Below are positions 34,423-43,314 of a DNA stretch of 64,000 nucleotides, in pieces. The position numbers and the translations under genes are program-made. The notes beneath the pieces are model-generated. The model saw only the letters and a program-made list of their open reading frames with translations, searched no databases and was not told where the DNA came from. Positions within the stretch are counted from its first letter, which is position 1. Each line of letters starts with the position of its first letter. The stretch comes from an uncultured Lachnospiraceae bacterium (GTDB lineage: Bacteria > Bacillota > Clostridia > Lachnospirales > Lachnospiraceae), in assembly GCA_910579615.1 (NCBI GenBank), contig CAJTUA010000008.1:85907-149906 (forward strand). Direction: 5' to 3'.

Positions 34423-34635
34423 ATGCTATGCCTTCCTGTCAAGCATTGATTATAATCATGTATCTTGATGGAGATGGGTGTGATATTCTTTTCTTGTTTT
34501 CCAATATTTTTTTACATAGCAGTTCAAAATGAAAGAGCTTCTGTAATTTTCTAAAAATAATGAAATTGGGGGTGGCATTCTGACATCTAATGTGCTAATC
34601 TAAATATTATGATGATGTTTGTTCAACAGATGAGA

Positions 34636-34691
34636 AGGGCGGAGTGGAAAAGAACGTCCGTGTGGATTACCGCCCTGTCCGATTTCGGACA
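34636..34691 (+). promoter_or_regulatory. Two hairpins in the leader of the LytTR gene
   Basis: AGGGCGG 34636-34642 can pair with CCGCCCT 34670-34676, and TGTCCGATTTCGGACA at 34676-34691 is a perfect short hairpin. They lie 27-82 bases before the start codon at 34718. A role in control is possible. The rest of 34423-34635 shows no gene. Confidence 0.4.
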
Positions 34692-34717
34692 TTGTTTGTG
34701 CAGGAGAGGGCAATATA

Positions 34718-35419
34718 ATGGATTATAAGATTGCAATTGTGGATGACAGCGAACAGGATACCGAATATGTTGCCGCCCTGGTAAGGGAATGGGCAAGGGC
34801 AGCAGGGCATACCGCAGCCCTTTCGCTTTTCCGCTCCGCGGAGGCATTTCTCTTTGCACAGGAGGATGGGCAGCGCATGGACATGCTCTTACTTGATATC
34901 GAAATGGGGGCGATGAATGGCGTGGAGCTGGCAAAAAAACTCCGCCAGGCAAATACTGCGGTGCAGCTGCTTTTTATTACCGGATTTCCGGATTTTATCG
35001 CCGAGGGGTACGAGGTGGAGGCGCTGCATTATCTGATGAAGCCGGTTGCGCCGGAAAAACTGGCCGCCGTGCTTGACAGGGCGGCGGCGAATCTTGCAGA
35101 AACGGAAAAGCACCTTTGTGTGACGTATAACCGCAGGACGGATTTTGTTCCCCTCTCGCAGATTTATTATGTCGAAGCACAGAAACAATATGTGCTTATC
35201 CATGCGGCGGATAAAGATTATCGGATGAAAACCACGCTCGCACAGACAAAGGATGCACTGGATGAGTATTTTTTTCAGTGCCAGCGTTCGTTCCTTGTAA
35301 ATCTTCGGTATGTGGTTCGGATAAAAAATGAATGCGTGGTGTTGAAAAATGGCGCAGAGGTGCCGATTAGCCGCGGGATGGCGGAGAAAATCGGAAGGGA
35401 AATAATACAGCGGTTTTAA
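34718..35419 (+). CDS. LytTR-family response regulator (AgrA-like)
   Basis: The 233-aa protein has a receiver domain (residues 1-120; phospho-acceptor in MLLLDIEMGAMNG, Lys in MKPVAPEK) and a LytTR DNA-binding domain (residues 135-233; RTDFVPLSQIYYVEAQKQYVLIH, FFQCQRSFLVNL, ISRGMAEKI). This type controls peptide-linked systems. The kinase gene follows after 34 bp. Confidence 0.9.
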   Translation: MDYKIAIVDDSEQDTEYVAALVREWARAAGHTAALSLFRSAEAFLFAQEDGQRMDMLLLDIEMGAMNGVELAKKLRQANTAVQLLFITGFPDFIAEGYEVEALHYLMKPVAPEKLAAVLDRAAANLAETEKHLCVTYNRRTDFVPLSQIYYVEAQKQYVLIHAADKDYRMKTTLAQTKDALDEYFFQCQRSFLVNLRYVVRIKNECVVLKNGAEVPISRGMAEKIGREIIQRF

Positions 35420-35453
35420 AGTGGGTGTGGGTGGTGCGGGGAGGGCATATACG

Positions 35454-36110
35454 ATGATATTCCAAAAATGGATTGACCGCCGGATTGAGGCGTATCAGAG
35501 CGACCTTATCCGGAAATACTGTGATGAAGTGGAGACGATGTACAAAAAAATGCGTGGGTGGCGGCACGACTACCATAATCATATCCAGGCGCTACAGGCG
35601 AGCATGGCACTTGGAAAATATGATGAAGTAAATACTTACCTGCGCCAGCTAAACGATGATTTGACGGGTGTTGATGTTACGGTGAAAACCGGGCGGGTGA
35701 TGGTGGATGCGATTTTAAACGGGAAAATGAATATTGCGGCGCAGAATGAAATTCCGGTGAATGCAAAGGCGAAAATTCCGGATGGCACACCCGTAACAGA
35801 TGTGGATTTGTGTGTGGTGATTGGGAACCTTTTGGACAATGCGATTGAAGAAAATAAGAAACTTTTGCCGGAGGAACGTTTTATCCGGATTTATATCGCA
35901 CAGAAAAATACGCAGTTTTATTTAGCATTTACCAATGCGGCAGGGAAAAAGCAGGAGAAAAGGGAGAGTGTTTTTGCGTCATCAAAAGGGGCAGAGCACG
36001 GTTTTGGGCTGTCCCGCGTCCAGAGCATAGTGAAGAAATATGGCGGGCAGTTTTTTGCGGACAGTGAGGATGGGGGATTTACGGCGGAGGTGCTGATTCC
36101 GTTGGAATAG
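35454..36110 (+). CDS. Soluble GHKL sensor kinase, no sensor domain
   Basis: ATG 35454 gives 218 aa. The H-box is MRGWRHDYHNHIQALQ (residues ~30-45), the N-box LCVVIGNLLDNAIEENKK and the G-box HGFGLSRVQSIVKKYGG. This is the cytoplasmic half of an AgrC/GHKL kinase; the five or six membrane helices usual before it are absent. Either the gene was truncated or it takes its signal from a partner, for example the ABC exporter downstream. Confidence 0.85.
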   Translation: MIFQKWIDRRIEAYQSDLIRKYCDEVETMYKKMRGWRHDYHNHIQALQASMALGKYDEVNTYLRQLNDDLTGVDVTVKTGRVMVDAILNGKMNIAAQNEIPVNAKAKIPDGTPVTDVDLCVVIGNLLDNAIEENKKLLPEERFIRIYIAQKNTQFYLAFTNAAGKKQEKRESVFASSKGAEHGFGLSRVQSIVKKYGGQFFADSEDGGFTAEVLIPLE

Positions 36111-36123
36111 TGTTATAAAATTT

Positions 36124-36173
36124 GCATTTCGTTCACCGAAAACGACATTTGGGATACGAAATGCTCTTTTTTT
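36124..36173 (+). terminator. Rho-independent terminator
   Basis: GCATTTCGT 36124-36132 pairs with ACGAAATGC 36156-36164, followed by TC and seven T. Confidence 0.75.
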
Positions 36174-36225
36174 GCCGGGAGATGATATATTGGGAGAAAC
36201 GTTGGTGTAAGCGTTCCTGAATGGG

Positions 36226-36315
36226 GATTTTGGCGGTGTGGCGTGGCATCGCCGCTGGGAACAGGAACATTTTGACCACGGGCAGTATATCAAAAATATA
36301 GAGTTATGGAAGTGA
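36226..36315 (+). pseudogene. Short coding remnant
   Basis: A 29-codon frame reads DFGGVAWHRRWEQEHFDHG...NIELWK to a stop and has coding-like composition, but no start. The family is not recognised. Confidence 0.25.
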
Positions 36316-36324
36316 GGGAAAATT

Positions 36325-38157
36325 ATGTCAGAAGGGAAGAAGGAGAAAAAAGAAAAGCGCCGCAAACCAAAATACGGTCTGTTTTCCTGTGTGGGTTATA
36401 TTTACCGCCTGCTCTGGCACACGGAACGCCCGCTTGTGTTTACCGGGATTTTTACTGTGCCGCTGATGGTAATACTGGCGGCGTTGGCACTCTATACGCC
36501 GTCTGCGGTATTGCGGGCGTTGACAGCACAAAAAGGATTTTCTTACGTAGCGCAGATAATTTTAGGGCTCTTGCTTGCAAAGCTTTTGTTCGACCTTGCA
36601 AATCTTATTATCACGAAGAAAATCGAGAGTTCGGAGCATTTTGTCCTGATGCAGATGGATTATGTGCACGGCGTCCATGAAAGGTCGCGCGACCGCTATC
36701 TTTCATATGACCTGGAAGTAATAAAAATGGATGAGCGCGGGAGTGAGGCAATCACCAATAACCATACAGCAGGGGTGCATTTCCCGATGGATTTCGCGAA
36801 TCTGCTTGGAACGTTGTTAAATTTTGTCCTGTTTGGCTCAGTGATTTCATTGCTCAATCCACTGATTATTTTGCTGCTTGCGGCGGGCTGCGCCATCAAT
36901 TACGCGATGGGTGCGTGGGAGAGGCGGAAAAACTGGGAAACACAGGATGTCCGCATTAAAATTAACAAGAAAATCAGATATATGTCGTTCCAGCTTTCCG
37001 GTGATTTTAAATTTGCAAAAGATATCCGGCTTTATCATATGCAGGATGATTTGCATGAGCGTTTCCTGCGCCTGCAGCATGAGGCGTGGGGGGAAAGGGG
37101 AAAATGTGAAACGCGCGGTGTGATTGCGTCTGTGGTGGGATTTCTTGTCGTTCTGCTGCGTGACACGGCGGCGTATGCGTTCCTGATTTATAAGGTGGCT
37201 GCAGGTGAAGTGGATGCCGCTTCCTTCGTGCTTTATTTTTCCGCAATCACCTCGATGTCGGGACTGATGGGAAATATTTTATGGACTGTGAACCGCGTTT
37301 TAGATGGTGCATTGCAGGTTTCTGATTTTCGTGAGGCGATGGAGGTTACGGGGAAACTCAACCACGGTGAAGGGATTCCGCTCCCGAAAACTCCGTTTTC
37401 AATTGAATTCAGACATGTTTCCTACCGCTATCCGAGGGGGGAGAAGAATGTCCTTGAGGATGTGTCATTCCGGATTGAGGCGGGGGAAAAGGTGGCGCTG
37501 GTCGGCGTAAATGGTGCGGGGAAAACAACGCTTACCAGGTTAATGTGCGGGCTGCTCTTGCCGGATGAGGGGGAAATCTTATTGGACGGGCATTCACTCT
37601 ATGAGTACAACCGCGATGAAATGTACACACTGTTCGGCTTTGTGCCGCAGAATTTTTCGCTCCTGCCGGTTTCAATTGCAAAAAACATTGCATCCGCGAT
37701 GGAAGATGAGGAAATTGACCGCGCAAGGCTTGAAAAGAGCATTGAGCTTTCGGGGCTTTCAGAAAAAATCGCTTCCCTGCCAATGGGGGTGGAAACGCCA
37801 TTGAACAGGCAGATAAATTATGATGGCGTGGAACTTTCCGGCGGGGAGACACAAAAACTTCTTCTGGCGCGCCTGCTTTACAAAAATCCGCTCTGTATTG
37901 TCTTAGATGAGCCGACAGCGGCGCTTGACCCGATTGCGGAGAACCGGGTTTACCAGAGATATAATGAAATTGCAGAAAATGCGACTTCTGTCTTTATTTC
38001 TCACCGCCTTGCTTCGACCAGGTTCTGCGACCGGATTTTCTTACTGGACGGCGCGAATTTTGCCGAAGTCGGAACACACGAGCAGCTGATGGCAGCGGGT
38101 GGGAAATACCGGGAATTGTTTGAGGTGCAGAGCAAATATTATAAGGACGCAGTGTGA
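36325..38157 (+). CDS. ABC exporter half-transporter 1
   Basis: The 610-aa protein has a membrane domain (residues ~35-320, six helices) and an ATPase domain: Walker A GVNGAGKTTLTRL, signature LSGGETQKLLLARLL, Walker B LCIVLDEPTAALD, H-loop ISHRL. The second half-transporter follows after 45 bp, so they probably form a heterodimer. The neighbouring LytTR/GHKL pair suggests a role in peptide or antibiotic export. No peptidase C39 domain is present. Confidence 0.9.
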   Translation: MSEGKKEKKEKRRKPKYGLFSCVGYIYRLLWHTERPLVFTGIFTVPLMVILAALALYTPSAVLRALTAQKGFSYVAQIILGLLLAKLLFDLANLIITKKIESSEHFVLMQMDYVHGVHERSRDRYLSYDLEVIKMDERGSEAITNNHTAGVHFPMDFANLLGTLLNFVLFGSVISLLNPLIILLLAAGCAINYAMGAWERRKNWETQDVRIKINKKIRYMSFQLSGDFKFAKDIRLYHMQDDLHERFLRLQHEAWGERGKCETRGVIASVVGFLVVLLRDTAAYAFLIYKVAAGEVDAASFVLYFSAITSMSGLMGNILWTVNRVLDGALQVSDFREAMEVTGKLNHGEGIPLPKTPFSIEFRHVSYRYPRGEKNVLEDVSFRIEAGEKVALVGVNGAGKTTLTRLMCGLLLPDEGEILLDGHSLYEYNRDEMYTLFGFVPQNFSLLPVSIAKNIASAMEDEEIDRARLEKSIELSGLSEKIASLPMGVETPLNRQINYDGVELSGGETQKLLLARLLYKNPLCIVLDEPTAALDPIAENRVYQRYNEIAENATSVFISHRLASTRFCDRIFLLDGANFAEVGTHEQLMAAGGKYRELFEVQSKYYKDAV

Positions 38158-38202
38158 AAATGGCATTAAGACGTTTTGAAAGAGTGGAAAAGAGGTGCAG
38201 AT

Positions 38203-40080
38203 ATGGAAAATAAAAAAGAGAAACGTTCGTTCTGCAAGGACTGGAAATTATTCATGCGCGGGGTGAAAATCTGGAATGAGCTGATACCGGGATATTTTTG
38301 GGTGAAGTTTGTCAGTATTGTGTTTGAGGTGTTCACACCTTATTTCGGATTGTACATGTCCGCGCAGATGGTCAATGAACTGGCGGGAAGGTGTGATATA
38401 CGGCGCTTGGTTCGCATGGCAGGATTTGCGGTGACCGTCGGTTTTGCGGTCTCCCTGATTGTCCGTATCCTGCAAAAAAAACTTACGGTGATGGAAATCC
38501 TGACAATGGACCAGCACGAAGAATATATTATGAGAATGCAGAACCGGCATCAGTATGAACATATGGAAAATCCGGATATTATTTTTCTGCGCGCCAAAAT
38601 CCGGAATGATTTTTCCGCTTTTGGCGGTGGGCTTTATATGGTTCGATGGTCATTTTCGGAATTGTTTTGGGGAATTTTTGATATTATATTTTCCGTGTCA
38701 CTGACGGTTTCAATGTTTACGGTGTTGGCACAGGGAAATTACGGCGGCTTTTTGGGATTTATCAATTCGCCATTTTCTGCAATTGTGATTGTTTTGATGA
38801 TTTTGCTTAACGCAAGGCTTTCGGTGCGGATTTCAACGACGAGCACGAAAAAATCGCAGGAGGCAACCAGTGAACTTTCGGAAAGCAATGCCCGGTGGAG
38901 CGTTTACGCGGGTCTGTGGTCAACAGATATGCAAATATTTAACCTGCACCGCATCGTGCTCAGGGAAATTGAGAAATATCAGGTGCATCCGAAATGGGTA
39001 TCAAAAAAAGAGAAGGTGGAAATCCGGTATGGTATGCTCTCGGTTTTGCTGGATGCCGTGCTGAACATTGGAATTTTTTTGTTTGTTGCGGCGAAAGCAT
39101 TTATCGGTGTCTTTGGAATCGGAAGCTTTATTCTCTATCAGGGGACGGTTGCGCGCTTTATCCGCGCAGTATCCGGGCTTGCCGGGACGGTTGGGAGACT
39201 TCGGTACAACAATGAGTTTCTTGTGCAGCTTTACCGTTATCTTGACTTGCCGAACGATATGTATCAGGGCTCGCTTGCCGTGGAAAAGCGGGATGATATC
39301 GATTATGAGATTGAGTTTAAGGATGTTGGGTTCCAGTATCCGAGAACACAGAATTGGGTGCTGCGCCATGTGAATATGAAATTTAAAATTGGTGACAGAC
39401 TGGCGATTGTCGGGGAGAACGGTTCGGGCAAGACAACGTTTATTAAGCTGCTCTGCCGGCTTTATGACCCGACAGAGGGCAAGATTCTTTTGAACGGAAT
39501 TGATATCACGAGATACCGCTATGAGGAATATCTGGCGCTGTTTTCTGTGGTGTTTCAGGATTATACGATGTTTGGGTTTTCGGTTGGGGAAAATGTGTCG
39601 GCGGGACTTTCCTATGATGCGGCAAGGGTGCGCAGGTGTTTGGAGAGGGGAGGATTGGGGGAGAAAATCACGGCGCTCGATGCAAAGGGGGATGGTGAAG
39701 CCCAAGGAAAGGATGCTCTTGCGTGGGCAGTCGGGCAAAGTTACGATGCGGAGGGGATTGAATTTTCCGAAGGGGAGAGCCAGAAAATTGCATTGGCGCG
39801 GGCACTTTATAAGGATGCGCCGTTTGTTGTCCTCGACGAGCCGACCGCGGCGCTCGACCCGTTGGCGGAGGCGGCGGTTTATGAGACGTTTAACCAGGTT
39901 GCGGAGAATAAAACTTCCGTTTTTATCAGCCACAGGCTTTCGTCCTGCCGCTTTTGCGATACGATTGCAGTGTTTGACCACGGGCAGATTGTGCAGCTTG
40001 GCGCGCATGATGTTTTGGTGGCGCAGGGGGGAGGGAAGTATAGCCAGTTGTGGAGGGCGCAGGCGCAGTATTATGAGTGA
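38203..40080 (+). CDS. ABC exporter half-transporter 2
   Basis: ATG 38203 follows AGAGGTGC; 625 aa. Membrane domain residues ~30-330, then an ATPase domain with Walker A GENGSGKTTFIKLL, Q-loop VFQDYTMFG and Walker B FVVLDEPTAALDP. The signature is FSEGESQKIALARAL, changed from LSGGQ, as often found in the weaker site of heterodimeric exporters. A short insert (KGDGEAQGKDALAWAVGQ) precedes the signature. Confidence 0.9.
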   Translation: MENKKEKRSFCKDWKLFMRGVKIWNELIPGYFWVKFVSIVFEVFTPYFGLYMSAQMVNELAGRCDIRRLVRMAGFAVTVGFAVSLIVRILQKKLTVMEILTMDQHEEYIMRMQNRHQYEHMENPDIIFLRAKIRNDFSAFGGGLYMVRWSFSELFWGIFDIIFSVSLTVSMFTVLAQGNYGGFLGFINSPFSAIVIVLMILLNARLSVRISTTSTKKSQEATSELSESNARWSVYAGLWSTDMQIFNLHRIVLREIEKYQVHPKWVSKKEKVEIRYGMLSVLLDAVLNIGIFLFVAAKAFIGVFGIGSFILYQGTVARFIRAVSGLAGTVGRLRYNNEFLVQLYRYLDLPNDMYQGSLAVEKRDDIDYEIEFKDVGFQYPRTQNWVLRHVNMKFKIGDRLAIVGENGSGKTTFIKLLCRLYDPTEGKILLNGIDITRYRYEEYLALFSVVFQDYTMFGFSVGENVSAGLSYDAARVRRCLERGGLGEKITALDAKGDGEAQGKDALAWAVGQSYDAEGIEFSEGESQKIALARALYKDAPFVVLDEPTAALDPLAEAAVYETFNQVAENKTSVFISHRLSSCRFCDTIAVFDHGQIVQLGAHDVLVAQGGGKYSQLWRAQAQYYE

Positions 40081-40133
40081 TGGGTGTAGGTATTTTTGAT
40101 ATGTGGGAAGGTGAAGGTTGGGAAGAAACTATA

Positions 40134-40339
40134 ATGGAAGAAAATTTTGATTTGGATAGAAATTCCCTGATATTAAATTTCACGGGAAAAACAGGTGATA
40201 AAGAGCAAGCGATATTGCGGAAGTGCTTGGCTTAAGTGCAGCAAGAACAAGGACATTACTTTCGGATATGGATGATGTGGGGGCGCTTGGAACAAACCGG
40301 GCAAGGAGATATCGCTTGCTTAGGAGGGAAGAAATTTAA
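40134..40339 (+). pseudogene. 3' remnant of an AlbA/Schlafen-winged-helix protein
   Basis: A frame from ATG 40134 (MEENFDLDRNSLILNFTGK) shifts near 40200 into SDIAEVLGLSAARTRTLLSDMDDVGALG...RRYRLLRREEI and a stop. The last part matches the C-terminal winged helix of the AAA_4/RecG-like DNA-binding proteins as I remember them. The 5' body is missing. Confidence 0.5.
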
Positions 40340-40350
40340 TGTGAATTTTA

Positions 40351-40379
40351 TTGTAAATACGATTGATTTTTTGTATAAT
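40351..40379 (+). promoter_or_regulatory. Sigma-A promoter for the Rpn gene
   Basis: TTGTAA at 40351 and perfect TATAAT at 40374 with 17-bp spacing, 63 bases before the start. Confidence 0.65.
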
Positions 40380-40442
40380 TGGAACATAGCAGGAGTAACG
40401 ATATCCTGTCTTATGCTGATTTGTTAGGAGCGAGGTGGTGAA

Positions 40443-41294
40443 ATGGCGGAAAACGCGCCAAAACGTAAGATAAAAGATAGCGTATTTACGAATTTATTTC
40501 AAGATAAAAAGTATCTGTTTCAACTATACAAGGCACTCCACCCGGAGGACTGTGATGTGACGGAAGATGAAATTGCAGATGTCACAATGAAGCACATACT
40601 GGTTGGCGCGGACTATAACGATTTGGGATTTTCTGTTGGAAATCGGTTGATAATACTGGTGGAAAGCCAGTCAACATGGACGTTGAATATCATCCTTCGT
40701 GCGCTGATGTACCTCGTACAGACTTATCATGATTATTTTAAACGCACAAGCCAAAACCTGTACGGAAGCAAAAAAGTGAATATGCCAGCCCCTGAGCTGT
40801 ATGTGATTTATACAGGGGAAAGAAAAAATATTCCCGAGACAATTTCACTCTCCAAAGATTTTTTTGGCGGAGCCAAGATTGCCGTTGATGCGGAAGTGAA
40901 GGTCTTATATCGGGAAAACGAGAAAGATATTATCGGGCAGTATATAATCTTCTCGAAAGTATACAATGAACAGAGGAAACTATATGGAAATACGAAGCAG
41001 GCAGTAACGGAAACAATCCGCATTTGCAAGGATAGAAACGTGCTGAAAGAGTATTTTGAAAACAGGGAACAGGAGGTTGTAGATATTATGATGACGCTGT
41101 TTGATGACGAGCAGATTTTGAAGGCTTATGCAAAGGATATTCGGGATAATACAGAAAGAGAAACAGAAAGAAAAACTGCAGAAAGAATGATTAAGAAAGG
41201 TAAAATATCACTTGAAGAAATTGCGGATTATGTTCCGTCATTGTCATTTGACGAATTAAAGGAGATAGAAGCCAGGGTTATGCAAATGGAATAG
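40443..41294 (+). CDS. Rpn-family PD-(D/E)XK nuclease/transposase-like protein
   Basis: The 283-aa protein starts KIKDSVFTNLFQDKKYLFQLYKALHPED, the standard Rpn opening. NDLGFSVGNRLIILVESQSTW (residues ~59-79) holds the D...ExQ nuclease core. The C-terminal part (AERMIKKGKISLEEIADYVPSLSFDEL) is the usual short-repeat tail. Rpn proteins cut DNA and promote recA-independent recombination; many are now linked to phage defence. AGGAGCGAGGTGG precedes the start. Confidence 0.85.
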   Translation: MAENAPKRKIKDSVFTNLFQDKKYLFQLYKALHPEDCDVTEDEIADVTMKHILVGADYNDLGFSVGNRLIILVESQSTWTLNIILRALMYLVQTYHDYFKRTSQNLYGSKKVNMPAPELYVIYTGERKNIPETISLSKDFFGGAKIAVDAEVKVLYRENEKDIIGQYIIFSKVYNEQRKLYGNTKQAVTETIRICKDRNVLKEYFENREQEVVDIMMTLFDDEQILKAYAKDIRDNTERETERKTAERMIKKGKISLEEIADYVPSLSFDELKEIEARVMQME

Positions 41295-41301
41295 ACTGCA
41301 G

Positions 41302-41345
41302 CGAGGTGTTGCAAAAACCTTTTTTGATGATTTTGCAACACCTCG
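41302..41345. terminator. Strong hairpin between convergent genes
   Basis: CGAGGTGTTGCAAAA 41302-41316 and TTTTGCAACACCTCG 41331-41345 form a perfect 15-bp stem with 14-nt loop. The Rpn (plus) and ABC-F (minus) genes converge here, so it probably serves both strands. Confidence 0.7.
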
Positions 41346-41383
41346 GTTGGATTTTCTGTTTTGAATCTTTTGTTTATAAAATC

Positions 41384-42961
41384 TTATTGCTCTGTCAGGA
41401 AAAGTCCTTCCGGCGTTAATGTGTAAACCTTGTCGCAGACCTCCTCAATATATTTCCGGTCGTGCGAAATGCTGATGATTGCGCCGGGAAATTCCGCTAA
41501 CATTTTCCGGATAACGCCGCCGGAGAGCGGGGAGAAATTGCGCGTCGGTTCGTCGAGAATCAGGACGTTGGCGCCGGAGAGGCTCATTTTTAAGAGAAGT
41601 ACCTTTGCCTTTTGTCCGCCGGAAAGCTCGGCGACGGGGTGTGCCATCTCGTCCGCCGTGTATTTTAATGAGCCCAGAAACGTCTGTATGCGGGTGCGCT
41701 CCTCCTTATCGCCGGAGGTGTCGAGGAAATCGACGGGGGTAGCGGAAAGGTCTAATTCCTCTTCGTAGTTCTGCGGCATATATTCCGCGTGGATGTCCTT
41801 TCTTGCCAAAAGTTCCCCGGCAATTTTGCGCAGCAGCGTTGTTTTGCCCACGCCGTTTTTGCCGATAATGCATATTTTTTCCGAACCGCGTATTTGCAGA
41901 TGGATGTTCTCGGAGAGGAGGTGCGCCGGGGGTTGGATGCATTGTTCGGAAGCGGGCTGTGCCGGAGCATACAATTTATCCAACGAATAATCAACCACTG
42001 TTTTTCCGGCAGGGATAGCACACTCCTTCTCGCCAAGCTTAAAGAAGATAGCCTCTTCCTCCACCGGCATTTGTGTCATTTCGGCATCCTCGCGCTCAAA
42101 TCGGCGCTTTAAGCTTTTGACTGCTTTCATTTTCTTTTTTAAAAGCCTGCCTTTTCCGTCGCGCTGCGCCTTGGGGATATTGTCCAGTTTGAAGGATACA
42201 CTGGACTCGAGCCGGCGCAGTTTTTCATCCCGTATTTTTTTCTCCCTCCGGTCATTTAGCGCCTGCTGCTCCTGCTTTTCGAACAGGTTGGCACGCTCTT
42301 TTTTGTACTGCAGGTAAGGGACATGTGCGACGGTGCAACGGCTTTCGGTCTTGCGCTTTATCTGCTCTAAATGTATAACCATATTTGCGGCGCGTTCAAT
42401 CAGGATTTCATCGTGGGAAATGAAGAGCACGATGCCATTCCAGTTTTGGATAATGCCCTCCAACCAGTCAAGTGTCTGTATATCAATGTCATTGGAGGGT
42501 TCGTCCAAAAGCAGCACGGTCGGTTCGGACATCAAAAGCCGCAGCATCTGCGCGCGGATTTTTTCGCCGCCGGACAGGGTTCCCATTTTCTGGTCGCTGT
42601 AAAAAAAGTCCGGGGGAATCTGTAAACTGCTTGTGAATAAGCCTAAGTCGCGGGGAGTCTTTTCAAAAAATCCTGCTTCTTCTGCGAAGAATTCATATAC
42701 CGTTTTTCCCTTGTCGGTTTCTGGCAGCTCCTGCGGCAGGTATGCGAGGCGCTCATGGTTTACAATGCGTTCCCCGGCAGCTTCCGCGTAGGTTTCAAGC
42801 AAATCCGGCGAATAAATCCATTTGAGCAGGGTGGATTTGCCGTCGCCTTCCTCCCCGATGATAACTGCTTTATCCCCGGCGTTCAATGTGCAGGAAAAAT
42901 CCCGCAGGATGACGCGGAAGTCTTTTTTATGTGTAATGGTCAGCTTTTTGATTTGCAGCAT
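41384..42961 (-). CDS. ABC-F ribosome-protection protein
   Basis: ATG 42961 (after AGAAAGGACG) gives 525 aa. There are two ATPase domains and no membrane part: Walker A GEEGDGKSTLLK and GKNGVGKTTLLR; signatures LSGGEKIRAQML and LSGGQKAKVLLL; Walker B VLLLDEPSNDID and VLILDEPTRNF. The charged linker between them (residues ~210-310) is the ribosome-reaching arm. Antibiotic-resistance ABC-F proteins displace drugs of the lincosamide/pleuromutilin/streptogramin A class; the drug here is not shown. The upstream attenuator supports a resistance role. Confidence 0.9.
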   Translation of the reverse strand: MLQIKKLTITHKKDFRVILRDFSCTLNAGDKAVIIGEEGDGKSTLLKWIYSPDLLETYAEAAGERIVNHERLAYLPQELPETDKGKTVYEFFAEEAGFFEKTPRDLGLFTSSLQIPPDFFYSDQKMGTLSGGEKIRAQMLRLLMSEPTVLLLDEPSNDIDIQTLDWLEGIIQNWNGIVLFISHDEILIERAANMVIHLEQIKRKTESRCTVAHVPYLQYKKERANLFEKQEQQALNDRREKKIRDEKLRRLESSVSFKLDNIPKAQRDGKGRLLKKKMKAVKSLKRRFEREDAEMTQMPVEEEAIFFKLGEKECAIPAGKTVVDYSLDKLYAPAQPASEQCIQPPAHLLSENIHLQIRGSEKICIIGKNGVGKTTLLRKIAGELLARKDIHAEYMPQNYEEELDLSATPVDFLDTSGDKEERTRIQTFLGSLKYTADEMAHPVAELSGGQKAKVLLLKMSLSGANVLILDEPTRNFSPLSGGVIRKMLAEFPGAIISISHDRKYIEEVCDKVYTLTPEGLFLTEQ

Positions 42962-42988
42962 AAAAATCACGTCCTTTCTGTTGCCCGT

Positions 42989-43020
42989 AAAAAAATCTGT
43001 TCCCGGCTCCGGAAACAGAT
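42989..43020 (-). terminator. Attenuator terminator before the ABC-F gene
   Basis: On the minus strand ATCTGTTTCCGG and its partner GGGAACAGAT form a hairpin (42995-43020) followed by at least six T, ending about 28 bases before the ABC-F start. A terminator inside a leader between promoter and gene is the mark of transcriptional attenuation. Confidence 0.75.
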
Positions 43021-43173
43021 TCACACACGCAAAGAAAACCGATTTTTATGCAGGGGAAAACCCGGCAAAGAAAAAAGGCTTCAAACGGAGGACGATAATC
43101 TGATTCGGCGCACACAAAACAAACCTGCTTTTACAGGCATTTGACTAAAAAATCTGTGTTTTTCCGATTCAAA

Positions 43174-43188
43174 CTATCGATTACTCAT
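43174..43188 (-). CDS. Four-residue leader peptide MSNR
   Basis: On the minus strand TAAGGTGG lies four bases before ATGAGTAATCGATAG. The ORF is inside the ABC-F leader, about 155 bases before the terminator. Drug-stalled ribosomes on such a short ORF could switch the leader fold. A further 19-codon ORF (MPVKAGLFCV...) starts at 43140 but has no good ribosome site. Confidence 0.55.
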   Translation of the reverse strand: MSNR

Positions 43189-43285
43189 TTTTCCACCTTA
43201 CACGGCATTCGTGCCTTTCTTTAATTTTGGCTATGCACATCCCTTTTGGGGGAGTGTACAGGGTACAGCAAATGTACCTGATGCT

Positions 43286-43314
43286 ATAATAGCATAGAAT
43301 GTTTTATTTGTCTA
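43286..43314 (-). promoter_or_regulatory. Promoter of the ABC-F leader
   Basis: On the minus strand TAGACA (43309-43314) and TATTAT (43286-43291) are 17 bp apart. Transcription would start near 43279, giving a leader of about 318 nt. Confidence 0.65.

Noticed and set aside
36226..36315. Small peptide gene for the LytTR/ABC system.
   Set aside because: It lacks a start codon, ribosome site and signal or leader pattern, so it is treated as a remnant.
39001..40008. 335-codon minus-strand frame opposite the second ABC half-transporter.
   Set aside because: The plus frame carries Walker A, signature and Walker B motifs; the antisense frame shows no domain.
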